A DNA stretch of 64,000 bases, taken from positions 124,001 through 188,000 of the forward strand of contig PGXW01000001.1 in assembly GCA_002839355.1 (NCBI GenBank), written 5' to 3'. The position numbers were made by a program, and so were the translations under genes. Numbering within the stretch: the stretch's first letter is position 1; the number at the start of each line of letters is the position of its first letter. Under the pieces are notes generated by a model. The model was not told the origin of the DNA. It searched no databases and was given only the letters and a program-made list of their open reading frames with translations. Positions 56,529 through 64,000 of this stretch are shown here, in pieces. Origin of the DNA: Spirochaetae bacterium HGW-Spirochaetae-2 (GTDB lineage Bacteria; Spirochaetota; Spirochaetia; Sphaerochaetales; Sphaerochaetaceae).

Positions 56529-57017
56529 CTAGAATGGAATGTCATCATCGAACTGTTCAGGTCCTGGAAATCCGTTCGGTGCCGACGGCATCCGAGAATT
56601 TCCCTTTGGTTCAAAGCCACCCGTTCTCCGGTTTCCCTGATCGTTGGAAGAGGAATAATCGGCAGTGGAACTAGTGGAATTGTTACCTGAGGAGCCCCCC
56701 AGCAACTGAATGTTGTTGGCAACGACCTCTATCCGACTTCTGCTCTGTCCATCCTGCTCCCAGCGGTTTTGACGCAACTCTCCATTGATACAGACCTGAC
56801 GTCCTTTGGTTAGATATGGGTTCAGTACTTCGGCTTGTTTGCCCCACACGACGATATCGAAGAAACTCACCTCTTCTTCCCGCTGTTCCCCAGACCTCTT
56901 CATGCGGTTCACAGCAAGGGAAAACCTACCGACGGCAGTGCCGTTGTTGGTGAATTTCAATTCGCTCTCACGAGTGAGACGACCGACGAGCACTACGATA
57001 TTGGTGTCATTAGCCAT
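56529..57017 (-). CDS. ssb: Single-stranded DNA-binding protein
   Basis: 162 residues. OB-fold (NIVVLVGRLTRESELKFTNNG to NGELRQNRWEQDGQ), a Gly/Ser/Asn linker and the acidic protein-interaction tip FDDDIPF. Lies between rpsF and rpsR as in many bacteria; 18 bases after rpsF and 23 before rpsR. Confidence 0.97.
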   Translation of the reverse strand: MANDTNIVVLVGRLTRESELKFTNNGTAVGRFSLAVNRMKRSGEQREEEVSFFDIVVWGKQAEVLNPYLTKGRQVCINGELRQNRWEQDGQSRSRIEVVANNIQLLGGSSGNNSTSSTADYSSSNDQGNRRTGGFEPKGNSRMPSAPNGFPGPEQFDDDIPF

Positions 57018-57035
57018 AATTTCGCGCTCCAGTCG

Positions 57036-57323
57036 TTAGACTTGGGTGTCTTTGTTAACGAACAAGAATTTCAATAGGGGTGTCATGAGCTTGAAAGTAT
57101 TGTTGAACCCATTGATTACAGAGGGATCGGCCTTCAGCTCAAAGAAATAATAATGGCCCTTGTCCTGTTTTTTGATAGGATACGCGAGGTTTTTCACTCC
57201 CATATCTTCCTGCTTGGTGATCTCGACTTGTGCGGTGGTGAACTCCGCGAGAACAAGTTCAAGACCCTTGGCCGTCTGATCTTCATTTGCGTCGAAGATG
57301 ACGGTGAATTCGTAATTTCTCAT
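57036..57323 (-). CDS. rpsF: 30S ribosomal protein S6
   Basis: 95 residues, normal length. NYEFTVIFDANEDQ at the start and KNLAYPIKKQDKGHYYFFE in the middle are typical. First gene of the rpsF-ssb-rpsR-DUF2232-rplI-dnaB transcript. AGGAGG precedes ATG and may be paired within the leader hairpin described at 57328-57370. Confidence 0.96.
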   Translation of the reverse strand: MRNYEFTVIFDANEDQTAKGLELVLAEFTTAQVEITKQEDMGVKNLAYPIKKQDKGHYYFFELKADPSVINGFNNTFKLMTPLLKFLFVNKDTQV

Positions 57324-57327
57324 AGTT

Positions 57328-57370
57328 CCTCCTTACGGACTATATGATCCACTTTCTGTGGATAAAGAGG
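57328..57370 (-). promoter_or_regulatory. Candidate S6:S18-binding leader of rpsF
   Basis: On the minus strand CCTC (57367-57370) can pair with GAGG of the ribosome site (within 57328-57333), enclosing the hairpin ATCCAC/GTGGAT (57347-57363, loop AGAAA) and an unpaired stretch with CCG (57336-57338). A hairpin with CCG in an asymmetric internal loop is the hallmark of the rpsF autoregulatory motif bound by the S6:S18 dimer. Here binding would hide the ribosome site. Confidence 0.45.
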
Positions 57371-57377
57371 TCAAAGT

Positions 57378-57407
57378 ACCCTAACACAAGTAATTCCCGC
57401 ATGTCAA
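57378..57407 (-). promoter_or_regulatory. Promoter of the rpsF operon
   Basis: Minus strand TTGACA (57402-57407), 18-base spacer, TAGGGT (57378-57383), about 55 bases before the rpsF ATG. Perfect -35 box; leaves a leader of about 48 bases that contains the candidate S6:S18 motif. Confidence 0.65.
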
Positions 57408-57429
57408 GGAGACCGGGGAAACCAAATGG

Positions 57430-57457
57430 AAAAACCGCCGGAGCGACCGGCGGTTTT
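57430..57457. terminator. Terminator after the COX24-like gene
   Basis: CCGCCGG and CCGGCGG make a perfect 7-bp GC stem with a 5-base loop. On the minus strand TTTTT follows. On the plus strand TTTT follows too, so it may work both ways. It isolates the small gene at 57480 from the rpsF promoter. Confidence 0.8.
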
Positions 57458-57479
57458 GTTTGAAGATTGCGAGACACGA

Positions 57480-57572
57480 CTACTTCTTGTTCTTGTGTCT
57501 GTTCTTTCTGAGTTTCTTCTTCCTCTTATGAGTAGCAATCTTATGCTTCTTTCTTTTTCTTCCACAAGGCAC
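57480..57572 (-). CDS. COX24/AURKAIP1-domain mini ribosomal protein (bS22/mS38-like), 30 aa
   Basis: A 30-residue, extremely basic protein starting MPCGRKRKKHKIATHKRKK and ending LRKNRHKNKK. This is the short bacterial COX24/AURKAIP1 family, related to mitochondrial mS38 and mycobacterial bS22, which sit on the small subunit near the decoding region. Start is GTG with AAGGAG seven bases upstream. It has its own promoter (57627-57655) and terminator (57430-57457), strong evidence that such a tiny frame is a real gene. Ribosome association is inferred from the family. Confidence 0.85.
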   Translation of the reverse strand: MPCGRKRKKHKIATHKRKKKLRKNRHKNKK

Positions 57573-57626
57573 GATAGAGCTCCTTATCCGTTAAGATATC
57601 CAATTGGAATTTGTAATTACCGTGCC

Positions 57627-57655
57627 ATTATGCGATGTTACACAAATAACGTCAA
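57627..57655 (-). promoter_or_regulatory. Promoter of the COX24-like gene
   Basis: Minus strand TTGACG (57650-57655), 17 bases, CATAAT (57627-57632), about 55 bases before the GTG at 57572. Confidence 0.55.
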
Positions 57656-57718
57656 GAGGCATAACCACAAGAGGTGGCAAGTGCCTGTTTTACGGTATCC
57701 GCTTGGCAACCACCACCG

Positions 57719-57736
57719 ATAGCGACTGATCGCTAT
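57719..57736. repeat. Inverted repeat upstream of the MurD-like gene
   Basis: ATAGCGA and TCGCTAT form a perfect 7-bp stem with loop CTGA; flanking ACC/GGT extends it with one unpaired G. No T-run follows. Lying 37 bases before the start of the MurD-like gene, it may be an operator or leader hairpin. Confidence 0.4.
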
Positions 57737-57773
57737 GGTACGATGATTTGAACGCATAGATGGGACAGTCGGG

Positions 57774-59132
57774 ATGAAATCACTTGTCGTTATCAAACCA
57801 GATGATTACAATGCATATATCATGCGGATTTTGATTTTCGGTCTAGGGATTTTGGGTGGGGGATTTGCATCGGCGAATTATTTTCTCGATCGCGGACACG
57901 AGGTACGGATCACCGATCTGAGAAGTGAAGAAGCCTTGGGTGGCTCCTTGGAGCTTCTGAAGAAACGGGGAGCAACCGTGGTCTGCACGGAACATCGGGT
58001 AGAGGATTTCGTTTGGGCGGATATCGTCATCAAGAATCCTGCGGTTTCTCCAGATAGTCCATTCCTCACATACGCCAAGCGGATAGAATCCGATATCTCT
58101 TTCGTGTTCGCATCCCCAATCACCAATTCGATCAAGATCATCGCAGTCACCGGGACGAAGGGAAAGACCACAACGGTAGCTGCCACCACCCATATATTGA
58201 ATACATTGGGACATGAAGCCATTCAATTCGGCAACATGGGCATAAGTGGATTCTCCATCCTCGCGAATCTGGAATCCCGCCTCCATAAAGGCAAGGCTCT
58301 TCCCGAATACCTCGTCTGCGAGCTCTCTTCATGGCAGATACGTGATCTCTACGCAATACTTGGGAAAGCCGTTCCCAGGTTCAAGATTGCGGCGCTCACC
58401 TCGATATTCCATGACCATCTGAACCGATATCCTGACTTCCAATCGTATAAGGATGACAAATGGCTATTGTTCGGAGCGCAGAATACACGGTTGCTCGTGC
58501 CGCAATCGGTCTATGAGGAAATATCAAGCGTAGCCGGAATCCGCCAAAGGAATATCACCATAATCGAGAATATTGCCGGGGCAACCCAGCAGGACGTTCG
58601 CACCAGGGTAGCATGGTCGATCTGCCGCAGCCTCCGGTTCGGAACAAAACAGATCGGAAAGGCCTTGGAAACTTTTCGCGGAGTACCGCATCGCCAGGAA
58701 CAGGTGGGAATCAAGAACCATGTGGTCTTCATAAACGACTCGTCCGCGACCATACCCGAAGCAGTTGCATTCTCCTGTGCCTCCTGCCCATGGAACTACC
58801 AACTCATTTGCGGTGGAACCGATAAGAACCTGCAGGCAGATGGAATGCTGCAAGCGTTGAAAGAGGCAAAGGGAATTCATGTGTTGGCGGGAAGTTTCAC
58901 TGAGGACAAGTTGCTCCCACTATTGGAAAAGGAGCATCTTGCATTTTCAGGACCATTCGATTCGATGCAAACGGTGTTCGATTCGGCCTATGCTGCGGCA
59001 CTTGAGGATTTGGCCCTACAAGACAACGTCGCCGTAATCCTCTCTCCCGGGGCAGCCTCCTTCGGAATGTTCCGGCATGAATTCGACAGGGGGGACCAAT
59101 TCAGGGCCTTGGTCGACAATCTGGAGGAATGA
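57774..59132 (+). CDS. murD: UDP-N-acetylmuramoyl-L-alanine-D-glutamate ligase
   Basis: 452 residues. N-terminal nucleotide-sugar-binding Rossmann part (ILIFGLGILGGG), Mur ligase P-loop VTGTKGKTTT, FGNMGISGF, then FRGVPHRQEQV and a C-terminal ligase domain with LSPGAASFGMFRHEFDRG. Adds D-glutamate to UDP-MurNAc-L-Ala in peptidoglycan synthesis. The start is unclear: ATG 57774 and ATG 57822 both lack a good ribosome site, and 57822 fits the family start better. No other mur genes are adjacent. Confidence 0.88.
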   Translation: MKSLVVIKPDDYNAYIMRILIFGLGILGGGFASANYFLDRGHEVRITDLRSEEALGGSLELLKKRGATVVCTEHRVEDFVWADIVIKNPAVSPDSPFLTYAKRIESDISFVFASPITNSIKIIAVTGTKGKTTTVAATTHILNTLGHEAIQFGNMGISGFSILANLESRLHKGKALPEYLVCELSSWQIRDLYAILGKAVPRFKIAALTSIFHDHLNRYPDFQSYKDDKWLLFGAQNTRLLVPQSVYEEISSVAGIRQRNITIIENIAGATQQDVRTRVAWSICRSLRFGTKQIGKALETFRGVPHRQEQVGIKNHVVFINDSSATIPEAVAFSCASCPWNYQLICGGTDKNLQADGMLQALKEAKGIHVLAGSFTEDKLLPLLEKEHLAFSGPFDSMQTVFDSAYAAALEDLALQDNVAVILSPGAASFGMFRHEFDRGDQFRALVDNLEE

Positions 59133-59134
59133 AA

Positions 59135-59160
59135 GTATCAATACCCGCCCTAAGGGGCGA
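59135..59160 (+). repeat. GTATCAATACCC repeat copy 2 with hairpin
   Basis: Starts 2 bases after the MurD-like stop: GTATCAATACCC, then CGCCC/GGGCG with a TAAG loop. Same 12-mer and same placement after a stop as the copy at 28117. The rest of this 124-base gap (59133-59256) also holds the hairpin GGACCAT/ATGGTCC with a TGC loop, near 59203-59219. Confidence 0.45.
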
Positions 59161-59256
59161 GGCATGGATCCTTACGTTGCCTGCACTCGCTCGGGAGAGT
59201 GGACCATTGCATGGTCCCTTTCCGCTCGCTTCGTTTGGCAATGAAAGGTAGCGGGT

Positions 59257-60336
59257 CTATTCTTCGGTAGAAATCGAATATTGTTGGGACATGCGCTTGG
59301 GGTGACGTTTCCGATGAATCTTGAAACGTATATTTTCAAAATTGGCGTATAGGAATCTGGTAAGGTGCCTGTACACATAATCGAATGATTGGGGGCGATA
59401 GCATACATACCCACCGAAAGCCCGCTTGAAAAGCCGCAATCCTTCCAAGTGCGAACCCCGTTGCTGTGGGCCGCTGATACCATAGAGATCGTACACCTTG
59501 CACCCATGTGAACAGGCCTCCCGTATCGCATAGTCCTGCAGAAGATACGAAGGGGAACATCCGTCCACCCTAAGCGAGGCTCCATACAGGTATAACGCGA
59601 CAGCTGGACTTTCCAGGATAATCGCACCTCCCAATATTGCACTTCCATAGCGGGCCACATAGAGAATCGAGCGAACATCACTGGCACCAATATCAAGAAA
59701 ATTGCGAATATAGGACGCCGACCTGGCGGTAAAACCATCACGTTTCGCAGTATCGACATACACCGAATACCACGCTTCGAATGTCCGCGGATCCCCATTC
59801 CATGTTTCGATCCGAATGGATTTGGCCTGTGCCTTGCGGACATTGCGTCTTGCCCGCTCACGATATCGGATTCGTACCGCATCGTAGCCATCGGACAGGT
59901 CTATCCGTGCAGTCGCTTCAGGTTGGACCGATTCATTGCAGGTACGGAGATTCTTGCCTAAGACAGGAGCAACCTGTTCGTTATCCGGCTCTCCCCACGG
60001 TAAATCGAACCGGATGAAGGCGGTTCCCTTTGGAAGCAAAGGGCGTACCAAACGGGCGAAATCCCTCGTCAAATCAGCCGGATCACACCGATATGCACTA
60101 TGATCGGGACCAAACGGCACATAGGCTATCCTTAGTCGGAAAACCAATCTTCGAACCAACACCATGACCACGGTCGATTCCGATTCACTTCCATCATCCG
60201 AAGAATAGGTGAAACGAAACGCAAAGGCACGCCAGGATGCAACCCGTTTCGCTTTAGCCCAGAATTGGCTCTGAAACGGATTCCAAGTGGCATCGAGTCG
60301 ATCAAGACCTACCCGTTCAACGGTGGGGTGCAACAT
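59257..60336 (-). CDS. FemX/FemAB-like aminoacyltransferase
   Basis: 359 residues with the twin GNAT-like fold of FemAB proteins. Features: FQSQFWAKAKR at the start, YRERARRNVRKAQ in the first domain and the C-terminal LRLFKRAFGG, the usual end of the second domain. Such enzymes use aminoacyl-tRNA to add amino acids to peptidoglycan precursors. It begins 5 bases after the methionyl-tRNA synthetase gene, so aminoacyl-tRNA supply and use may be coupled; that is inference. Start has only a distant GAGG. Confidence 0.75.
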   Translation of the reverse strand: MLHPTVERVGLDRLDATWNPFQSQFWAKAKRVASWRAFAFRFTYSSDDGSESESTVVMVLVRRLVFRLRIAYVPFGPDHSAYRCDPADLTRDFARLVRPLLPKGTAFIRFDLPWGEPDNEQVAPVLGKNLRTCNESVQPEATARIDLSDGYDAVRIRYRERARRNVRKAQAKSIRIETWNGDPRTFEAWYSVYVDTAKRDGFTARSASYIRNFLDIGASDVRSILYVARYGSAILGGAIILESPAVALYLYGASLRVDGCSPSYLLQDYAIREACSHGCKVYDLYGISGPQQRGSHLEGLRLFKRAFGGYVCYRPQSFDYVYRHLTRFLYANFENIRFKIHRKRHPKRMSQQYSISTEE

Positions 60337-60341
60337 AGGGG

Positions 60342-62558
60342 TCAGCCGACCTCGCCATCGAGGTATCGGGTGACGGACAGCATAGCGCCTTGCGCTCCAA
60401 TAGGACGACCATCAATCTTTACCACACCACATTCGGTGTATAGGGGCAATGCAAAGAATTGGTCTGCCTTAACCTGGCTCCTTGGCTCTTGTGGTACGTC
60501 GGTACCCTCTGGATTCAATTCGGTTCCAACAGCGAATTGGTCGGCGAATATGACTTCACAGGTGGTATGCGGTTCGGCCTTGGGATCGCTTGCCGCCAAA
60601 AGCATGCCGCGGCTTTTCACTCCCCGGAAATTCGCCGGCTTCAGGTTTTGTACCAATACGATATTCCTGTTGAGCAACGCATCCTTTTCGTAATAGGGAA
60701 CTATACTCGACACAATGGTGGTCGGCTCTTCGCTTCCGGTATCGACTTGGATGATATACAACTTGTCTCCGCCCGGGTGTTGCTGGACATCGACTATCTT
60801 GCTTACCTTCAATGTCACCTTTTTGGCAAACAACTCTGAAAGAGCCTCTTGCCGCACCTGCTCAACCGCTTCCTGCTGTTGTGTTTCCATTCGTTGCTTC
60901 TCCTCGTTTCTCGAATCCTGATCACCTGCGTATCGAACCCTCAGCGTCTCGATCAAGTCATCCTCCAATTTCGTGAATAGGTAATCCGGCTTTCCAACGG
61001 TTTCTACGCCAGAAAAACTACCCAGGTGGCTCCAACGGGCTTCTTGGTTCCCCAGGTAGCCAAGGAGTTGCCGTGAAGCCGATGGCATGTAGGGAGCTAT
61101 AAGAATTCCAAGATCCCTGATCAGATACACCAGAGTTCGCAACAATGTGGCGGTAGCGGCAGGATTTTCCTTGCGCTGCTTCCAAGGTTCACCATCCTGG
61201 AAGGCTTTGTTGCCGACCGAGGAAAGGGCGAATATCCTGCGTAGCGCTTCCCTGAGTTCCGCGTGTTCGAACAGATCGTCTATCTCGGACTCCCTGTCCA
61301 TGATTTCACGTGCCAATTGGGTGTCGATTACTCCCTCAGGGACTTTTCCGTCATAGAATCTGCTGATAAACGTCAGTGTCCTATGCACCAGATTGGACAA
61401 GTTTCCGATCAATTCCCCGTTGACCTTTTCCTGGAAATCCTTCCAGGTAAACAGGACATCGGATTTCTCCGGTCGATTGTAGTACAGGTAGAATCGCCAT
61501 ACATCCGCAGGAATACCTGTCTCCTGAACGTCATTGCCGAACACACCGGTTCCCTTGCTCTTGGAAAACTTGCCGCCTTCATAGTTCAGGTATTCACTTG
61601 AGGACATGTGGTGCAACATTGTCCAAGGATCTCCGGAGGCCAGAAGTGTTGTCGGGAATATGACGGTATGGAACGGAATGTTGTCCTTTCCGATGAATTG
61701 GTACAACTCGACATTGTCGTCGTCCTGCCACCAGGAACGCCAATCGGTAGTATATGCGGCGGTTATGGAAATGTAACCGATAGGTGCATCGAACCACACG
61801 TAGAACACCTTGTCCTCGAATCCTTCCTTGGGTACAGGAATACCCCATCTCAGATCCCGCGTGATCGCCCGCTCCTTCAATCCGTCACGGATCCAGGAAC
61901 GTGTGGTCATAATCGCATTTTTTGCCCAGAATCCTTCGACCGATGCTGTGTCGAGCCACTTCTCCAGCAAGGGCAAGGCCTTGGGCAGATCAATATACAA
62001 ATGCTTCGTGCTACGCAGCACCGGGGTGGAACCACAGACTCCACATTTCGGATCGACCAGTTCGGTCGGGTCAAGCAACGAACCGCACGAGTCGCATTGG
62101 TCGCCACGGGCACCGGCGGAACCACATTTGGGACAGACACCTTCCACAAAACGATCGGCCAAGAACCTCTGGTCATGTTCACAGAACAGTTGCTCGATCT
62201 CTGATTCCCTGATATATCCTGCTGCATCAACCTTCTTGAAGATATCCTGGACGATCGCAGTCTGCATGGGGCTGCTTGTCCTACCGAATGAATCGAAATC
62301 AATTTCGAACCATTGGTAGATATCCCTATGGACAATATGGTAGCGGTCGCACAACTCGCGGGGTTCGACTCCTTCCTGCAAGGCACGTGTCTCGCTGGCG
62401 GTTCCGTACTCATCCGTTCCGCAGACATACAACGTTTCGTAGCCTTTCGAACGGCAGAACCTGGCGAAACAATCCGCGGACAGGACCTGGATAAGGTTTC
62501 CAAGATGGGGAATATTGTTCACATATGGAAGAGCTGAGGTAATCAATCGTTTTTTCAT
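60342..62558 (-). CDS. metG: Methionyl-tRNA synthetase with C-terminal tRNA-binding domain
   Basis: 738 residues. Class I synthetase: PYVNNIPHLGN (HIGH-type), CPKC/CDSC/CGVC zinc cysteines, KFSKSKG (KMSKS-type), then the anticodon domain. The last 110 residues form an EMAP/Trbp111-type domain (VTLKVSKIVDVQQHPGGDKLYIIQVD). ATG 62558 matches the MKKRLITSALPY family start; the frame is open 19 codons further up. Divergent from hflK. Confidence 0.96.
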   Translation of the reverse strand: MKKRLITSALPYVNNIPHLGNLIQVLSADCFARFCRSKGYETLYVCGTDEYGTASETRALQEGVEPRELCDRYHIVHRDIYQWFEIDFDSFGRTSSPMQTAIVQDIFKKVDAAGYIRESEIEQLFCEHDQRFLADRFVEGVCPKCGSAGARGDQCDSCGSLLDPTELVDPKCGVCGSTPVLRSTKHLYIDLPKALPLLEKWLDTASVEGFWAKNAIMTTRSWIRDGLKERAITRDLRWGIPVPKEGFEDKVFYVWFDAPIGYISITAAYTTDWRSWWQDDDNVELYQFIGKDNIPFHTVIFPTTLLASGDPWTMLHHMSSSEYLNYEGGKFSKSKGTGVFGNDVQETGIPADVWRFYLYYNRPEKSDVLFTWKDFQEKVNGELIGNLSNLVHRTLTFISRFYDGKVPEGVIDTQLAREIMDRESEIDDLFEHAELREALRRIFALSSVGNKAFQDGEPWKQRKENPAATATLLRTLVYLIRDLGILIAPYMPSASRQLLGYLGNQEARWSHLGSFSGVETVGKPDYLFTKLEDDLIETLRVRYAGDQDSRNEEKQRMETQQQEAVEQVRQEALSELFAKKVTLKVSKIVDVQQHPGGDKLYIIQVDTGSEEPTTIVSSIVPYYEKDALLNRNIVLVQNLKPANFRGVKSRGMLLAASDPKAEPHTTCEVIFADQFAVGTELNPEGTDVPQEPRSQVKADQFFALPLYTECGVVKIDGRPIGAQGAMLSVTRYLDGEVG

Positions 62559-62642
62559 GATGACCACTATACTCTTCACAGCTCCTTTTTTCAATCGGAA
62601 ACGGCTTATGTCCAACTTGTGGCAAAGGTTTTGCCCAGTTCA

Positions 62643-62671
62643 TTGACGATAGCTGACAACTAGGCTACATT
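62643..62671 (+). promoter_or_regulatory. Promoter of hflK-hflC
   Basis: TTGACG (62643-62648), 17 bases, TACATT (62666-62671), 44 bases before the hflK ATG. Between them CCGGGT/ACCCGG (62680-62694, loop TTG) could form a small leader hairpin. Confidence 0.6.
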
Positions 62672-62715
62672 TGTAGATACCGGGTTTGACCCGGAGATAG
62701 CAAGGAGGAGATGCA

Positions 62716-63711
62716 ATGAACAGTTCGGGCGCTTCGTCCCGTAATCCTTTCCACCTCAGTCCGAAGTTGATCATAGCCGCGGTAGGGATAGTAATCCTTT
62801 TCATCTTGGTTATGAGCAGTTTCTTTGTGGTGGACCAGACAGAACAGGCAGTCGTGCTCAGGTTCGGGAAATACAATAGGATTGTAGGACCCGGCTTGCA
62901 GACCAAGCTGCCTCTCGGAATCGATCGCAACTTCAATATTCCGACCAGGGTTGTGCAGACCATGACATTTGGTCAGGCAAGCGTAAGTCAGAATTACAGC
63001 AGCATGTTCATGAACACACCTTCCGGCTCCTCGGCGGGCGAGTCGATCATGCTTACAGGTGACCTGAATATTGTCGATGTGCAATGGATCATCCAGTACC
63101 GTATCGAGGATCCTGCAAAATGGTTGTTCAACGTGCAGGAACGAGATAAGACCATACGGGATATCAGCCAAAGCGTCATAAACCAACTGGTAGGCGACTT
63201 GCCCATCCTTGCGATCATGTCGAGTGAACGGACCTCGATTGAGATCGAGTCCCAGGAACGGATGCAAAAGGCTTTCGATTCCTACAATCTCGGTGTTCGG
63301 GTAGTGACCGTAAAGCTACAGAACATTGTCCCACCGGTCGGTGAAGTTCAGGATGCCTTCGAGGATGTCAACAAATCGATCCAGGATATGAACCGTCTTA
63401 TCAATGAAGGTAAGGAACAGTACAACCGGGAAATCCCACGCGCACAAGGCGAAGCCTCGCAGATGATCCAAGTTGCACAAGGATATGCTGCGGAACGTGT
63501 CAACAATGCACAAGGTGATGTCGCAAGATTCTCCTCGGTCCTCGAAGCCTATTCATTGAGCAAGGATATCACCGCGAGACGGTTGTATATCGAAACCATG
63601 GAAGAGATTCTCAACAAGGCCGATGCGGGAACACTGACATTGATCGATAGGGAATTGGACAATTTCCTGCCGATCAGCAACTTGACCGGTAGCCAGGGAG
63701 GTGTGAAATGA
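62716..63711 (+). CDS. hflK: HflK, membrane protease modulator (SPFH/prohibitin)
   Basis: 331 residues. A short cytoplasmic head, one membrane segment (about 18-40) and the SPFH domain starting VVDQTEQAVVLRFGKYNR, followed by a coiled coil rich in Glu, Ala and Gln. With HflC it cages FtsH and tunes its proteolysis. AGGAG precedes ATG. Its stop overlaps the hflC start as ATGA. Confidence 0.94.
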   Translation: MNSSGASSRNPFHLSPKLIIAAVGIVILFILVMSSFFVVDQTEQAVVLRFGKYNRIVGPGLQTKLPLGIDRNFNIPTRVVQTMTFGQASVSQNYSSMFMNTPSGSSAGESIMLTGDLNIVDVQWIIQYRIEDPAKWLFNVQERDKTIRDISQSVINQLVGDLPILAIMSSERTSIEIESQERMQKAFDSYNLGVRVVTVKLQNIVPPVGEVQDAFEDVNKSIQDMNRLINEGKEQYNREIPRAQGEASQMIQVAQGYAAERVNNAQGDVARFSSVLEAYSLSKDITARRLYIETMEEILNKADAGTLTLIDRELDNFLPISNLTGSQGGVK

Positions 63712-64000
63712 AGAAATTGATAACCACTCTGGTCATTGTATTCGTCCTGTTGATAATCTTCCTTCTTCTCGGACCGTTCTTTGTGGTACAGGAAGGTGAG
63801 GTTGCCGTTATCACCAGATTCGGAAAAATCGAGAATACCCATGTGGAGGCAGGTCTTAAGATCAAAGTCCCCTTGGTGGATACGGTAGTCAAATATCCCA
63901 AGAAGATCATGAGCTGGGACGGCGATGCCCAACGTATTCCCACGAAAGAGAACCAATTCATTTGGGTTGACACGACCGCTCGTTGGAGAATCGTTGACCC
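63708..64000 (+). CDS. hflC: HflC, membrane protease modulator (5' part)
   Basis: The first 97 codons; the gene runs off the window. One N-terminal membrane segment (about 5-25), then VVQEGEVAVITRFGKIENTH, the start of the SPFH domain as in HflC. ATG overlaps the hflK TGA, so the two are translated together. Confidence 0.9.
   Translation, partial: MKKLITTLVIVFVLLIIFLLLGPFFVVQEGEVAVITRFGKIENTHVEAGLKIKVPLVDTVVKYPKKIMSWDGDAQRIPTKENQFIWVDTTARWRIVD

Noticed and set aside
57357-57365. TGTGGATAA, a perfect DnaA box, in the rpsF leader
   Set aside because: It is a single copy, there is no cluster of boxes or AT-rich unwinding region, and the bases are better explained as part of the leader hairpin.
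57426-57722. A 98-codon plus-strand frame across the COX24-like gene
   Set aside because: It begins inside the terminator and runs antisense to the 30-codon gene, which has promoter, ribosome site, family match and terminator.

Overview
The window looks like chromosomal DNA of a free-living, Gram-negative-type bacterium of roughly 50% GC. The best fit is a spirochaete of the Sphaerochaeta kind. This rests on the mix of families (a bacterial XPB helicase with a partner, two EF-G-type genes in tandem, a COX24-like mini ribosomal protein, a Tritrichomonas-type IMP dehydrogenase, ABC uptake of maltodextrin-like sugars). It is an inference from remembered families, not from a search. Gene density is very high, with many 1-4 bp stop/start overlaps. 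No gap exceeds 300 bases. The longest gaps (25801-26031, 34848-35068, 57573-57773) hold promoters, palindromes or hairpins. There is no rRNA, CRISPR array or intact insertion sequence.

Layout. 1-8.6 kb: end of an A-type flavoprotein gene; a minus-strand rsgA-mutS2-udp group; a pentapeptide-repeat protein and a metallo-beta-lactamase-fold protein; a minus-strand GNAT-yggS-membrane protein-rluD group; tRNA-Val. 8.7-11.5 kb: a tandem class II aldolase protein and guaB. 11.5-21.5 kb: an alpha-glucan locus with a GH13 hydrolase divergent from a binding protein, two ABC permeases, an amylosucrase-like GH13, a LacI regulator and 4-alpha-glucanotransferase. A LacI-type palindrome sits inside the promoter, and no ABC ATPase is present. 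21.5-28.2 kb: a metal P-type ATPase behind an ArsR-type operator, then two EF-G paralogues. 28.2-36.7 kb: trmB and mfd, an inositol-phosphatase-family gene, a coupled operon of ACT-domain regulator, THEP1-like NTPase and queuosine-precursor-type transporter, then nrdR facing dgt.

36.7-43.9 kb is the most unusual block. A shikimate kinase-chorismate synthase fusion is followed, in overlapping genes, by an XPB-type helicase and a large non-catalytic helicase-associated partner. These face a 3-dehydroquinate dehydratase-shikimate dehydrogenase fusion. Four steps of aromatic biosynthesis are thus packed into two proteins around a DNA-helicase pair. 44-53.2 kb: an ABC-F protein and Maf, then the classic rpsB-tsf-frr-uppS-cdsA-dxr-rseP cluster linking translation, isoprenoid and phospholipid synthesis and regulated proteolysis. 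53.2-57.4 kb: rpsF-ssb-rpsR-(DUF2232-like)-rplI-dnaB on the minus strand, with a candidate S6:S18-binding leader. 57.5-64 kb: a 30-codon COX24/bS22-like gene, a MurD-like ligase, a FemX-like aminoacyltransferase with metG, and hflK plus the start of hflC.

The strongest candidates for something new are the aroKC fusion with its coupled XPB pair, the regulator/THEP1/transporter operon with its operator, the tandem aldolase with a dead second half, and a short repeat placed just after two stop codons 31 kb apart. All functions are assigned by eye from motifs; no alignment or database search was run.
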